Assembly: GCA_036265325.1 (NCBI GenBank)
Contig: DATAPH010000007.1
Coordinates: 1 to 8,107 of the forward strand
Length of the DNA: 8,107 nt
DNA from: AC-51 sp036265325
Lineage (GTDB): Bacteria; Actinomycetota; UBA4738; HRBIN12
Direction: 5' to 3'
Position numbers and translations under genes: made by a program. Below, piece after piece: positions 1-6,208 of this stretch (positions are counted from its first letter, which is position 1; every line of letters begins with the position of its first letter). The notes below the pieces were generated by a model. It was not told where the DNA came from. It made no database searches and worked only from the letters and a program-made list of their open reading frames with translations.

Positions 1-22
1 ACCTCGCCTACAGGGTGGTGTC

Positions 23-979
23 GTGATGGTCTTCCTCGGACTGCAGCTGCCGAGCTTCACGTTCCCGGACGTACCCGACGACCGGCTGTTCGAGCGGATC
101 GCCGACATCGCGCGAGCCGCCGAGGATTCCGGGTTCGATTCGTTCTGGGTGATGGACCACTACCACCAGATCGGGAACGTCGGACCGCCCACCGACCCGA
201 TGTTCGAGGCGTACACGCTGCTCGGCGGGGTGGCCGCCCGGACCAGCCGGATCCAACTCGGCGCGATGGTCACCGGCGTGACCTACCGGAACCCGGCGTT
301 CCTCGCGAAGGTCGTCACCACTCTGGACGTGATCTCGTCGGGACGCGCGATCCTCGGCATCGGCGCCGCGTGGAACGACGAGGAGTCGCTCGCCTACGGC
401 TACCCGTGGCCGTCGCCGACGGAGCGGTTCCAGCGGCTCGAGGACGCGCTCCGCATCTGCCGGTCGATGTTCACGAACGAACGCTCGACCGTGGCCGGCA
501 CGATCCACCACGTCGATGGCGCGATCAATGTGCCGCAGCCGGTGCGCCCGGGCGGGCCGCCGATCCTCGTCGGCGGCGGGGGTGAGCGCAAGACGCTCCT
601 CCTGACCGCCCGATACGCCGACATGTGGAACGGCTTCGGCGACATCCCGATGATCCGGCACAAGCTCGACGTGCTGTCGGAGCACTGCGCGAACGAAGGC
701 CGAGACCGCGACGAGATCCTGGCCACGCGGCTGGGCACCCTGATCGTCGCGGAGACGCACGACGAGGCGGATGGAAGGCGGCGGCAATGGCAGGCCGACC
801 GCAACGTCCCCGACGACGGCCTGGCGATGCGTCTGACCTGCGGCGATCGCGGGGAGGTCGCCGAACAGGGGCAGGCGTTCCTCGACGCCGGGCTCCAAGG
901 GCTGCTCTTCAACATGCCGCCCGGGTCTTCGCCCGAGGATGTCCAGCGCGCCGGCGAGGCGCTCTCGGCCCTTCGCTAA
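23..979 (+). CDS. F420-dependent LLM-class oxidoreductase (Rv1855c-like, TIGR03560-type)
   Basis: Probable cytoplasmic flavin/F420-dependent oxidoreductase of the bacterial luciferase-like (LLM) TIM-barrel superfamily; the substrate cannot be told from sequence. The 318-residue length is normal for the family. The N-terminus (FLGLQLPSF, about 4-12) is the usual first barrel strand. Recognisable stretches are WVMDHYHQIG (42-51), GPPTDPMFEAYTLLG (54-68), TGVTYRNP (84-91), GRAILGIGAAW (107-117) and VGGGGERKTL (183-192), a pattern I associate with the mycobacterial Rv1855c-like subgroup. The start is taken as GTG 23, with ATG 26 equally plausible. The frame is open to the left edge, so a start outside the window is not excluded, but the strand-1 motif argues for 23/26. 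A weak purine-rich stretch (AGGGTGG) lies just upstream. It is followed by 107 bp without a gene and without a clear terminator. The family call is firm; F420 rather than FMN use is inferred from the subgroup. Confidence 0.9.
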   Translation: MMVFLGLQLPSFTFPDVPDDRLFERIADIARAAEDSGFDSFWVMDHYHQIGNVGPPTDPMFEAYTLLGGVAARTSRIQLGAMVTGVTYRNPAFLAKVVTTLDVISSGRAILGIGAAWNDEESLAYGYPWPSPTERFQRLEDALRICRSMFTNERSTVAGTIHHVDGAINVPQPVRPGGPPILVGGGGERKTLLLTARYADMWNGFGDIPMIRHKLDVLSEHCANEGRDRDEILATRLGTLIVAETHDEADGRRRQWQADRNVPDDGLAMRLTCGDRGEVAEQGQAFLDAGLQGLLFNMPPGSSPEDVQRAGEALSALR

Positions 980-1060
980 CCAGCCCGAACCGTTCCCGAC
1001 CCCCATCCGTATGCCATCCAGTCCGGTGGCTTGCGGTCTGCGGGCCGGGGCCACAGCGTG

Positions 1061-1075
1061 CATCGTTCGACGATG
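1061..1075 (+). promoter_or_regulatory. Perfect inverted repeat abutting the ribosome binding site of the TIGR03118 gene
   Basis: CATCGT-TCG-ACGATG is a perfect 6-bp inverted repeat with a 3-base centre. Its last base is the first G of the GGGAGG ribosome binding site (1075-1080) of the gene starting at 1087. It could be an operator or, in RNA, a small hairpin that limits ribosome access. The only promoter-like pair upstream, TTGCGG (1031-1036) and CAGCGT (1054-1059) with a 17-base spacer, is too poor to call. The repeat is plain in the sequence; its function is inference. Confidence 0.35.
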
Positions 1076-1086
1076 GGAGGGCGAAC

Positions 1087-2166
1087 GTGCGGAAGAGATC
1101 GGTGGTACTCGTCTGCGTCGGAGCGCTGGTGGCGCTCGGCGGCTGGCTGGCGCCGGCATCGGCCAGCGGCAACAGCTACAAGGTGACGAAACTCGTCTCC
1201 GACCAGGCGAACAAGGCGCAGCATCAGGACCCGAACCTCGTGAACGCTTGGGGCCTCGTCGCGGGCCCGAGCACGCCGTGGTGGGTCGCGAACAACCACT
1301 CGAACACCTCCACGCTCTATGACGGGACCGGGACCCCGCTCCCGTTGGTGGTCAAGGTGGCGGGCGCCCCGACGGGTGCCGTCTTCAACGGCGGTTCGGG
1401 CTTCGTCGTGTCGCACGATGGCGCGTCCGGTCCGGCGCTGTTCTTGTTCGACACCGAGAGCGGCGTGATCCGGGCATGGAACCCGAATGTGCCGGCTCCG
1501 GCGCCGTCGACCAAGGCGTTCAGGGTGGTCGACATGCGGAGCCACAACGCGATCTTCAAGGGGCTCGCGATCGCGCACACCGATCATCACGGTGACCGCC
1601 TGTACGCGACCGACTTCCACAACGGCAAGGTCGACATGTTCGACGAGCAGTTCAAGCCCGTGCACATCTCCGGCGCGTTCCAGGACCCGAACATCCCGAA
1701 CGGATACGCGCCCTTCGGCATCCAGAGGCTTGGCCATCACATCTTCGTGACCTATGCGAAGCAAGACGCCAACGCTGAGGATGACGTGGCGGGCGCTGGC
1801 TTCGGATTCGTCGACATGTACGGCCGCGCCGGCAAGCTGCTCCAGCGCGTGGCGTCGATGGGGTCGCTCGACGCGCCATGGGGCATCGCTTGGGCGCCGA
1901 GCAACTTCGGCGAGGCCAGCGGCCACCTGCTGATCGGCAACTTCGGCGACGGCGTGATCAACGTCTTCGATCCGAAGGAGCACGGCGAGTTCGAACATGA
2001 CGGCAGCCTGCACCGCCTCAACGGCAGCCCGATCGTGATCCCGGGGCTGTGGGCGCTGCAGTTCGGTAACGGCGCCGCCGCGGGGCCGACGAACACGCTG
2101 TTCTTCACCGCCGGACCCGACGGTGAGGCGCACGGACTGTTCGGTTCGATCCAAGCGCAGGGTTGA
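1087..2166 (+). CDS. Secreted TIGR03118-family protein (beta-propeller-like, function unknown)
   Basis: Exported 359-residue protein matching the uncharacterised family TIGR03118, whose members look like repeat-containing beta-propellers; no enzymatic role is known to me. Start GTG 1087 is chosen because GGGAGG (1075-1080) sits 6 bases upstream and it begins a textbook signal peptide: RKR, a hydrophobic core at about 5-22, then an ASA cleavage site near residue 26. The frame is open further upstream, but only into the shadow of the previous gene. Family-typical blocks are DPNLVNAWGL (48-57), STLYDGTG (75-82), DFHNGKVDMFD (176-186), TYAKQD (222-227), LDAPWGIAWAP (261-271), NFGDGVINVFDP (285-296), PGLWALQFGNG (319-329) and FFTAGPDGEAHGLFG (339-353). 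Cys10 is not in a lipobox, so it should be soluble or wall-associated rather than a lipoprotein. It converges on the phosphatase gene and shares a terminator hairpin with it. Confidence 0.88.
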   Translation: MRKRSVVLVCVGALVALGGWLAPASASGNSYKVTKLVSDQANKAQHQDPNLVNAWGLVAGPSTPWWVANNHSNTSTLYDGTGTPLPLVVKVAGAPTGAVFNGGSGFVVSHDGASGPALFLFDTESGVIRAWNPNVPAPAPSTKAFRVVDMRSHNAIFKGLAIAHTDHHGDRLYATDFHNGKVDMFDEQFKPVHISGAFQDPNIPNGYAPFGIQRLGHHIFVTYAKQDANAEDDVAGAGFGFVDMYGRAGKLLQRVASMGSLDAPWGIAWAPSNFGEASGHLLIGNFGDGVINVFDPKEHGEFEHDGSLHRLNGSPIVIPGLWALQFGNGAAAGPTNTLFFTAGPDGEAHGLFGSIQAQG

Positions 2167-2175
2167 CGCATCGTT

Positions 2176-2216
2176 GAAGGTCCCGGGGCACCGGCTCGGC
2201 CCGCCCCGGGACCTTC
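2176..2216 (+). terminator. Strong hairpin, probable bidirectional terminator between convergent genes
   Basis: A perfect 14-bp GC-rich stem is formed by GAAGGTCCCGGGGC (2176-2189) and its complement at 2203-2216, with a 13-base loop. It starts 9 bases after the stop of the TIGR03118 gene and lies 59 bases beyond the stop of the opposing phosphatase gene. Only a short TTCG follows on the + strand and there is no T-run on the - strand, so it is an I-shaped, U-poor terminator of the kind often seen in high-GC actinobacteria. Confidence 0.75.
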
Positions 2217-2249
2217 TTCGTCCGGGAGCTGCTCGTGGTGCCCAGCGCC

Positions 2250-2272
2250 GGCACAGCGCACGCTGTCGTGCC
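2250..2272 (-). other. Small imperfect hairpin just past the phosphatase stop codon
   Basis: GGCAC (2250-2254) pairs with GTGCC (2268-2272), and AGCG pairs with CGCT inside it, leaving a three-base bulge and a 2-base tip. The inner part also reads as ACAGCG-CA-CGCTGT. It lies 3 bases beyond the phosphatase stop on its own strand and could help end or stabilise that transcript. There is no U-tract, so this is weak. Confidence 0.25.
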
Positions 2273-2275
2273 GTG

Positions 2276-3676
2276 TCAGCCGAAGCGGTATCTCTGCACG
2301 TCGAATCGGTGGCCGTTCGCGTTCGTCGGCGTGACGGTGACGGTGTGGCCATCGACGTTCACGAGCAGGAAGTGGAACACCTGGTCGATCGATGTGGGCC
2401 GGTGCGCGGAGCCACACGCGCTCCCGTGCGTGGTCGCCGAGGCGGACCACCCGATCGAGTACGCGTCGATCGGTGAGCAGTTGCTCACGGGCTCCGGCTT
2501 GCCGCCTCCACCACCCGTGACATAGCTGATCGGCATCCTGGGGCCGGAGCGATGGTTCCGTTCGTAGATGTGGGCGTGCCCGTTGAACACGATGTCGACG
2601 CCATGCTTGCCGAGGAGGTGCTCGAGGCGGTGTGCGCCGTGGAGCCACTCGTCGCTGCTCTCGTGCGGATTGTCCGCGTAGAGCGGGAAATGGAAGAACG
2701 CGAAGGCGATCGGCCGATGATGGGTTCGGAGATCGTGGCGAAGCCAGCGGTACTCGGCTCGAGTCCGCCGCCAGTGCGCGTCGAAGTCGTTCCGGTAGAG
2801 GTTCGAGTCGCCGACGTTGCTGTCGGCCCATGCCGCCTCGAGGACGTAGAACCGGGCCGGACCGGCGTTGAACGCGTACCAGGAGCTGGGGTAGCTCGCC
2901 GCCTTGGTTCGGTTCTGGCAGCAGTAGCTCTGCATGGCGTAGCGGCCGCGTGAGGCGGCTTGAGCATGACCCTGCGGCCAGTTCACGAGCGCGGTCGCGT
3001 TCATCCCATGGTTGCCTTGCGCGTTGAACAGCGGGATCCGGTCGCCCGCTTTGGCCCAAAACTCGTGGCCGAAGATCGCGCCGGTGTCGGGGCCGCGCTG
3101 GACGAGGTCGCCGTAGTTGGTCTGCGAGCCCGACGGATAGCCGGTATCGCCGGTGGTGACGGCGAACGTGGCGCCGCTCGTCGCGATCTGGCTCATGACC
3201 TTCGCCTGACCGGGGTTGTTGCCGCTCGCGTCGACCTGGCCCCAATCTCCGAACACCGCGAATGAGAATGGCTGGCCCGTACCGCGTGGGATCTGCGCTC
3301 GGAAGCTGGGCTTCCGCCGTCCGATCAGCGGATCCGATCCGCCGAACACGCGGTAGCAGTAGCGCGTGCCTCGCTTGAGGCCTGTGATGTGCGCCCTCCA
3401 TTGATACTCGGATGTCGAACCGACGACGATCGTGTTCTTCAGTGCTGTCGCCCTGTGCGAAGAGCAGTTGCCCGGAGGCCCCCAGCGAACGGAGCCGGAC
3501 CCGATCGACGTTGTCGTCGCCCAGTTGACGGTGACGCCCTGTCGAACGAGATCCGTCAGGTACGGGTAGCGACGGAGCGACGGCGAGATCTTCGCGTCCG
3601 CTCGCGACGCGCCGGAAGCGAGGAGGACACTCGCCGTAAGAAACGCCGACACGAGGGAAGCCGCGAAGCGTCGCAT
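2276..3676 (-). CDS. Secreted purple acid phosphatase-type metallophosphoesterase
   Basis: Exported 466-residue phosphoesterase of the purple acid phosphatase (PAP) type, expected to hydrolyse phosphate monoesters with a two-metal centre outside the membrane. Residues 1-28 form a signal peptide (MRR, hydrophobic core, ADA cleavage site before Lys29). Residues about 35-125 resemble the fibronectin-like PAP N-terminal domain, from RRYPYL to GLKRGTRYCYRVFGG. The metallophosphoesterase domain spans about 135-400 and holds all seven PAP metal ligands: D144 (FGDWG), D177 and Y180 (GDTGY), N222 (GNHG), H329 (FFHFP), and H367 and H369 (GHAHIYER). H223 follows N222 as usual. The tail (about 430-466) is the C-terminal strand region typical of the family. 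The ATG at 3676 has no strong ribosome binding site. It diverges from the marR operon across about 90 bp and converges on the TIGR03118 gene. Control by phosphate is possible but no Pho box was recognised. Class is firm; substrate unknown. Confidence 0.92.
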   Translation of the reverse strand: MRRFAASLVSAFLTASVLLASGASRADAKISPSLRRYPYLTDLVRQGVTVNWATTTSIGSGSVRWGPPGNCSSHRATALKNTIVVGSTSEYQWRAHITGLKRGTRYCYRVFGGSDPLIGRRKPSFRAQIPRGTGQPFSFAVFGDWGQVDASGNNPGQAKVMSQIATSGATFAVTTGDTGYPSGSQTNYGDLVQRGPDTGAIFGHEFWAKAGDRIPLFNAQGNHGMNATALVNWPQGHAQAASRGRYAMQSYCCQNRTKAASYPSSWYAFNAGPARFYVLEAAWADSNVGDSNLYRNDFDAHWRRTRAEYRWLRHDLRTHHRPIAFAFFHFPLYADNPHESSDEWLHGAHRLEHLLGKHGVDIVFNGHAHIYERNHRSGPRMPISYVTGGGGGKPEPVSNCSPIDAYSIGWSASATTHGSACGSAHRPTSIDQVFHFLLVNVDGHTVTVTPTNANGHRFDVQRYRFG

Positions 3677-3715
3677 CGACCGCTGTTATTCCCAGCGACG
3701 CCGCGGATATGCGCA

Positions 3716-3728
3716 CCGGGCTGCCCGG
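3716..3728. promoter_or_regulatory. Perfect inverted repeat in the divergent phosphatase/marR region
   Basis: CCGGGC-T-GCCCGG is a perfect 6-1-6 inverted repeat lying between the divergent phosphatase and marR genes, just upstream of the proposed marR -35 element. It could be an operator for either gene. It is very GC-rich in a GC-rich genome, so chance is possible. Confidence 0.3.
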
Positions 3729-3729
3729 A

Positions 3730-3757
3730 GAGACGTTCGCCGGTCGAGCGGTACACT
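3730..3757 (+). promoter_or_regulatory. Candidate sigma70-type promoter of the marR-ABC operon
   Basis: The -10 is TACACT (3752-3757), a good match to TAnnnT. The -35 is the poorer GAGACG (3730-3735), which keeps the central GAC, with a 16-base spacer. Initiation about 7-9 bases after the -10 would fall at 3764-3766, on or next to the ATG at 3766, giving a leaderless or nearly leaderless mRNA. Leaderless transcripts are common in actinobacteria. The -10 is supported by sequence; the start point is inferred. Confidence 0.45.
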
Positions 3758-3786
3758 CGTTCAAGATGGAACGTTCGGTTCTGAAC
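3758..3786. promoter_or_regulatory. Cluster of GTTC/GAAC inverted repeats, candidate MarR operator
   Basis: Three inverted repeats of the same half-site follow one another: CGTTC-N6-GAACG (3758-3773), GAACGTTC (3769-3776) and GTTC-T-GAAC (3778-3786). A further CGTTC lies at 3734-3738. They sit directly after the -10 element and cover the marR start codon and its first seven codons. MarR proteins commonly repress their own operons by binding palindromes over the promoter or start, so autoregulation is the natural reading. The repeats are visible; binding is inferred. Confidence 0.5.
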
Positions 3787-4239
3787 AGGACACCGAAGGC
3801 GGATGTCCGTGACGAGGAGATCGTCGAGCTGCTCCGGGCCGTGAATCGCAACCTGCGCGAGCGGCTGATGCAGGCGGCCTCTGGCCGGAAGCGCTCCTTG
3901 GCGACCCTTTCGGTCCTCCGGGCGATCGGCAATGACCCCGGCATCACCGTCAACGAGGTCGCGAGGCGTCGCTACATGCCGAAGAGCCTCGTCTCGATCA
4001 TCGTGGCCGACCTCGCCGAGGACGGCCTCGTGCGGAAGGGCCGAGATCCGTCGGATCAGCGGCTCGTGCGGCTGAAGCTGAGTGCCGCCGGTACCCGTGA
4101 GCTCGAGCGCTGGCGCGCCACGTATCGATCCATCGCGGCGGACGCTGTGGGGTCATTGTCCCCGAGTGAGGCACGCGACCTCCTTTCAGGACTTCGCGCG
4201 CTGCACGGTGCGCTGCCCGGAACCGAGGCCACTCGATGA
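3766..4239 (+). CDS. MarR-family winged-helix transcriptional regulator
   Basis: Cytoplasmic DNA-binding regulator of 157 residues, the usual MarR size. Helices at about 14-55 would form the dimer and ligand region. The winged helix-turn-helix covers about 60-104: TVNEVARRRYMPKSLVS (61-77) as the HTH, then AEDGLVRKGRDPSDQR (84-99) as the wing with the conserved D94, D97 and R99. A C-terminal helical part (107-150) completes the dimer. ATG 3766 is preferred over an in-frame ATG at 3709 because the -10 element TACACT ends only 8 bases before 3766, the extra 19 residues look non-coding, and the domain begins after 3766. There is no Shine-Dalgarno, which fits a leaderless start. Its stop overlaps the ABC ATPase start in ATGA, so it is the first gene of an exporter operon and probably represses it until a drug-like ligand binds. 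The ligand is unknown. Confidence 0.9.
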   Translation: MERSVLNRTPKADVRDEEIVELLRAVNRNLRERLMQAASGRKRSLATLSVLRAIGNDPGITVNEVARRRYMPKSLVSIIVADLAEDGLVRKGRDPSDQRLVRLKLSAAGTRELERWRATYRSIAADAVGSLSPSEARDLLSGLRALHGALPGTEATR

Positions 4240-5231
4240 GCGGCGTGCCTGCGGTCGTCGTCGACGACCTCCGCAAGTCGTTCGACGATCTCGTGGCCGT
4301 CGACGGCGTGACGTTCGATGTCGCGGCGGGAGAGTCGTTCGGCTTCCTTGGACCGAACGGCGCCGGCAAGTCGACGACCATCAACATCCTGTGCACGCTG
4401 CTCCGACCGACCAGCGGCAGCGCGTCGGTGGCCGGCTTCGACGTCGCGACGCGGCCCGGCGACGTTCGCCGGCACATCGGCCTCGTCTTCCAAGATCCGA
4501 CGCTCGACGAATACCTCACCGCTGAGGAGAACCTGCGGTTCCACGCCGAGCTGTACGGCGTGCCTCGCGACTCCACCGAGGCGCGCCTGCGCGACGTCCT
4601 CGAGATGGTCGAGCTGTGGGACCGGCGGAAGAGCATCGTCTCGACGTTCTCGGGCGGGATGCGCCGGCGCCTCGAGATCGCCCGTGGGCTGCTCCATTCA
4701 CCGCGGGTACTGTTCCTCGACGAGCCGACCGTCGGCCTCGATCCGCAGACCCGCGCGCACATCTGGAGCTACATCGAGGAGCTCCGCGAGCGCGAGGCGA
4801 TCACGATCTTCCTGACCACCCACTACATGGACGAGGCCGAGCACTGCGACCGGATCGCGATCATCGACCACGGGACGATCGTCGCGATCGACTCGCCGGA
4901 GGCCCTCAAGGCGAGCGTCGGCCAGGACCGGGTCGAGCTTCGCACGGCCGACGACGAGGAAGCGATGCGCCAGCTTCGCGAGGCCTTCGATCTCGAGCCG
5001 ACGACGTCCGAAGGCGCGGTGCGCTTCTACGTCGCCGGGGGCGACCGCTTCATCCCGCGCTTGTTCGCCCAGCTCACCGTGCCGATCATGTCGGTGTCCG
5101 TCGCACAGCCGACGCTCGACGACGTGTTCATGTCCTACACGGGGCGCACGATCCGCGACGCCGAAGCGACGGCGTCGGAGCGGATGGCCGCCAACCCGTT
5201 CATCCGGCGCCGGACGGGCGTGCGCCGATGA
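4236..5231 (+). CDS. ABC transporter ATP-binding protein, DrrA-like (drug/antibiotic exporter)
   Basis: Nucleotide-binding subunit of an ABC-2 exporter; it hydrolyses ATP on the cytoplasmic face to drive the permease encoded next. Of its 331 residues, 1-225 are the ATPase domain with every motif intact: Walker A GPNGAGKST (39-47), Q-loop Q86 (VFQDP), signature FSGGMRRR (138-145), Walker B VLFLDEPT (158-165), D-loop GLDP (167-170) and switch His196 (TTHYMDEAE). Residues 230-305 form the C-terminal extension (DUF4162-like) ending in TLDDVFMSYTGR (293-304), typical of DrrA/CcmA-type daunorubicin-resistance ATPases. Start ATG 4236 overlaps the marR stop by ATGA and has only a weak purine tract, which indicates translational coupling. 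The stop overlaps the permease start in the same way. The subunit assignment is firm; the substrate is not shown by sequence. Confidence 0.95.
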   Translation: MSGVPAVVVDDLRKSFDDLVAVDGVTFDVAAGESFGFLGPNGAGKSTTINILCTLLRPTSGSASVAGFDVATRPGDVRRHIGLVFQDPTLDEYLTAEENLRFHAELYGVPRDSTEARLRDVLEMVELWDRRKSIVSTFSGGMRRRLEIARGLLHSPRVLFLDEPTVGLDPQTRAHIWSYIEELREREAITIFLTTHYMDEAEHCDRIAIIDHGTIVAIDSPEALKASVGQDRVELRTADDEEAMRQLREAFDLEPTTSEGAVRFYVAGGDRFIPRLFAQLTVPIMSVSVAQPTLDDVFMSYTGRTIRDAEATASERMAANPFIRRRTGVRR

Positions 5232-6082
5232 GCCTCGCGCAGATCGCGCCGGTTCGGGTCGCGCAAGGCTCGTTCGCCGACGACTGGCGCGCGGTCAAGG
5301 TGGTGTGGAAGCGCGAGCTCCTTCGGTTCAGCCGCAACAAGCCGCGGATCATCACCTCGCTCGCGCAACCGATCCTGTTCCTGCTCGTGCTCGGGACGGG
5401 GCTGTCGTCCCTGGTCCCGCGCGGCTCGGGGTTCGACTTCCGGACGTTCATGTTCCCGGGCGTGATCGCGATGACGATCCTGTTCACCGCGATCTTCTCG
5501 GCGGTCTCGATCGTGTGGGACCGAGAGTTCGGGTTCCTGCGCGAGATGCTGGTCGCGCCCTCGCGACGGTGGGCGATCATGGCAGGCAAGGCCGCCGGTG
5601 GCTCGACCGTCGCGACGATGCAGGGCGTGATCATCCTTGCGCTCGCCGGCGTCGTACACGTGCCGTATTCGCCCTTGTTGATGCTCACGCTGCTCGGCGA
5701 GATGGCGCTGGTGGCGTTCATGCTCACGGCGCTGGGGCTCATGCTCGCGAGCCGGATCAAGCAGGTCGAGTCGTTCCAGGTCGTGATGCAGCTGTTCGTG
5801 CTGCCCATGTTCTTCCTGGCGGGTGCGATCTTCCCGCTGACCGGCCTGCCGTTCTGGCTCTCGGCGCTCACGAAGATCGACCCGCTCGCCTACGCGATCA
5901 CGCCCATGCGGAACGCGGTGTTCGCGCACGTGACGATCCCGCCCGACGTGGCGGCGCAGCTCAACACCGGAGTGACCTGGGACGGGTGGCGGCTGCCGGG
6001 CAGCCTGGCGCTCGCGATCGTCGGCGTCGTGGGGCTGACGCTGCTCGGCATCGCGATCGTTCGCTTCTCGAAGACGGAGTGA
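5228..6082 (+). CDS. ABC-2 type transporter permease, DrrB-like
   Basis: Membrane subunit of the exporter, 284 residues, ABC2_membrane family. A cytoplasmic N-terminal amphipathic part (about 16-40, DDWRAVKVVWKRELLRFSRNKPR) precedes six predicted membrane segments at about 44-63, 74-95, 124-144, 149-173, 184-204 and 257-279. Diagnostic stretches are FMFPGVIAMTILFTAIFSAV (74-93), the cytoplasmic coupling region WDREFGFLREMLVAPSRR (97-114) and LPMFFLAGAIFPLTGLPFW (192-210), all characteristic of DrrB/NodJ-type permeases. The start at 5228 overlaps the ATPase stop (ATGA) and the family N-terminus begins there; upstream sequence in this frame is only shadow. As the last gene of the marR-ATPase-permease operon it should form a dimer with two ATPases and export a hydrophobic compound, drug or lipid. 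Substrate unknown. Confidence 0.94.
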   Translation: MSLAQIAPVRVAQGSFADDWRAVKVVWKRELLRFSRNKPRIITSLAQPILFLLVLGTGLSSLVPRGSGFDFRTFMFPGVIAMTILFTAIFSAVSIVWDREFGFLREMLVAPSRRWAIMAGKAAGGSTVATMQGVIILALAGVVHVPYSPLLMLTLLGEMALVAFMLTALGLMLASRIKQVESFQVVMQLFVLPMFFLAGAIFPLTGLPFWLSALTKIDPLAYAITPMRNAVFAHVTIPPDVAAQLNTGVTWDGWRLPGSLALAIVGVVGLTLLGIAIVRFSKTE

Positions 6083-6115
6083 CTTCTCAGGCGTTGCGAT
6101 GTTGTCGCATCGCGC

Positions 6116-6150
6116 GCATGCGGTTGGCCGCGACACCCGCATGCTGATTT
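6116..6150 (+). terminator. Possible terminator of the exporter operon
   Basis: GCATGCGG (6116-6123) pairs perfectly with CCGCATGC (6137-6144) across a 13-base loop and is followed by TGATTT. A second small hairpin, TGCGA-TGTTG-TCGCA (6095-6109), lies between it and the permease stop. The stem is short and the T-tract weak, and the TTT overlaps the -35 of the next gene's candidate promoter, so this is tentative. Confidence 0.4.
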
Positions 6151-6178
6151 GACCGGCGTCCCTCGGTCGCCCTACGGT
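6149..6178 (+). promoter_or_regulatory. Candidate sigma70-type promoter of the Asp-box protein gene
   Basis: TTGACC (6149-6154) and TACGGT (6173-6178) are separated by 18 bases, matching TTGACn and TAnnnT. Initiation would fall near 6185, giving a leader of about 25 bases that holds the ribosome binding site AAGGGG (6196-6201) before ATG 6209. This geometry is the best sigma70-like match noticed in the window. Confidence 0.55.
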
Positions 6179-6208
6179 GCGGCCACCCAAGCGGGAAGGG
6201 GAAGCACG

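Noticed and set aside
625..1086. Upstream extension of the TIGR03118 reading frame
   Set aside because: The extension runs through the oxidoreductase gene in another frame; the GTG at 1087 has a strong ribosome binding site and starts a signal peptide.
976..2352. 458-codon open frame on the - strand opposite the TIGR03118 gene
   Set aside because: No motif or ribosome binding site, and the + strand gene has a signal peptide, a start signal and full-length family similarity.
1752..3953. 733-codon open frame on the - strand, antisense to part of the TIGR03118 gene and out of frame with the phosphatase
   Set aside because: It is Arg/Pro-rich with no recognisable domain and crosses several well-supported genes; long spurious frames are expected at this GC content.
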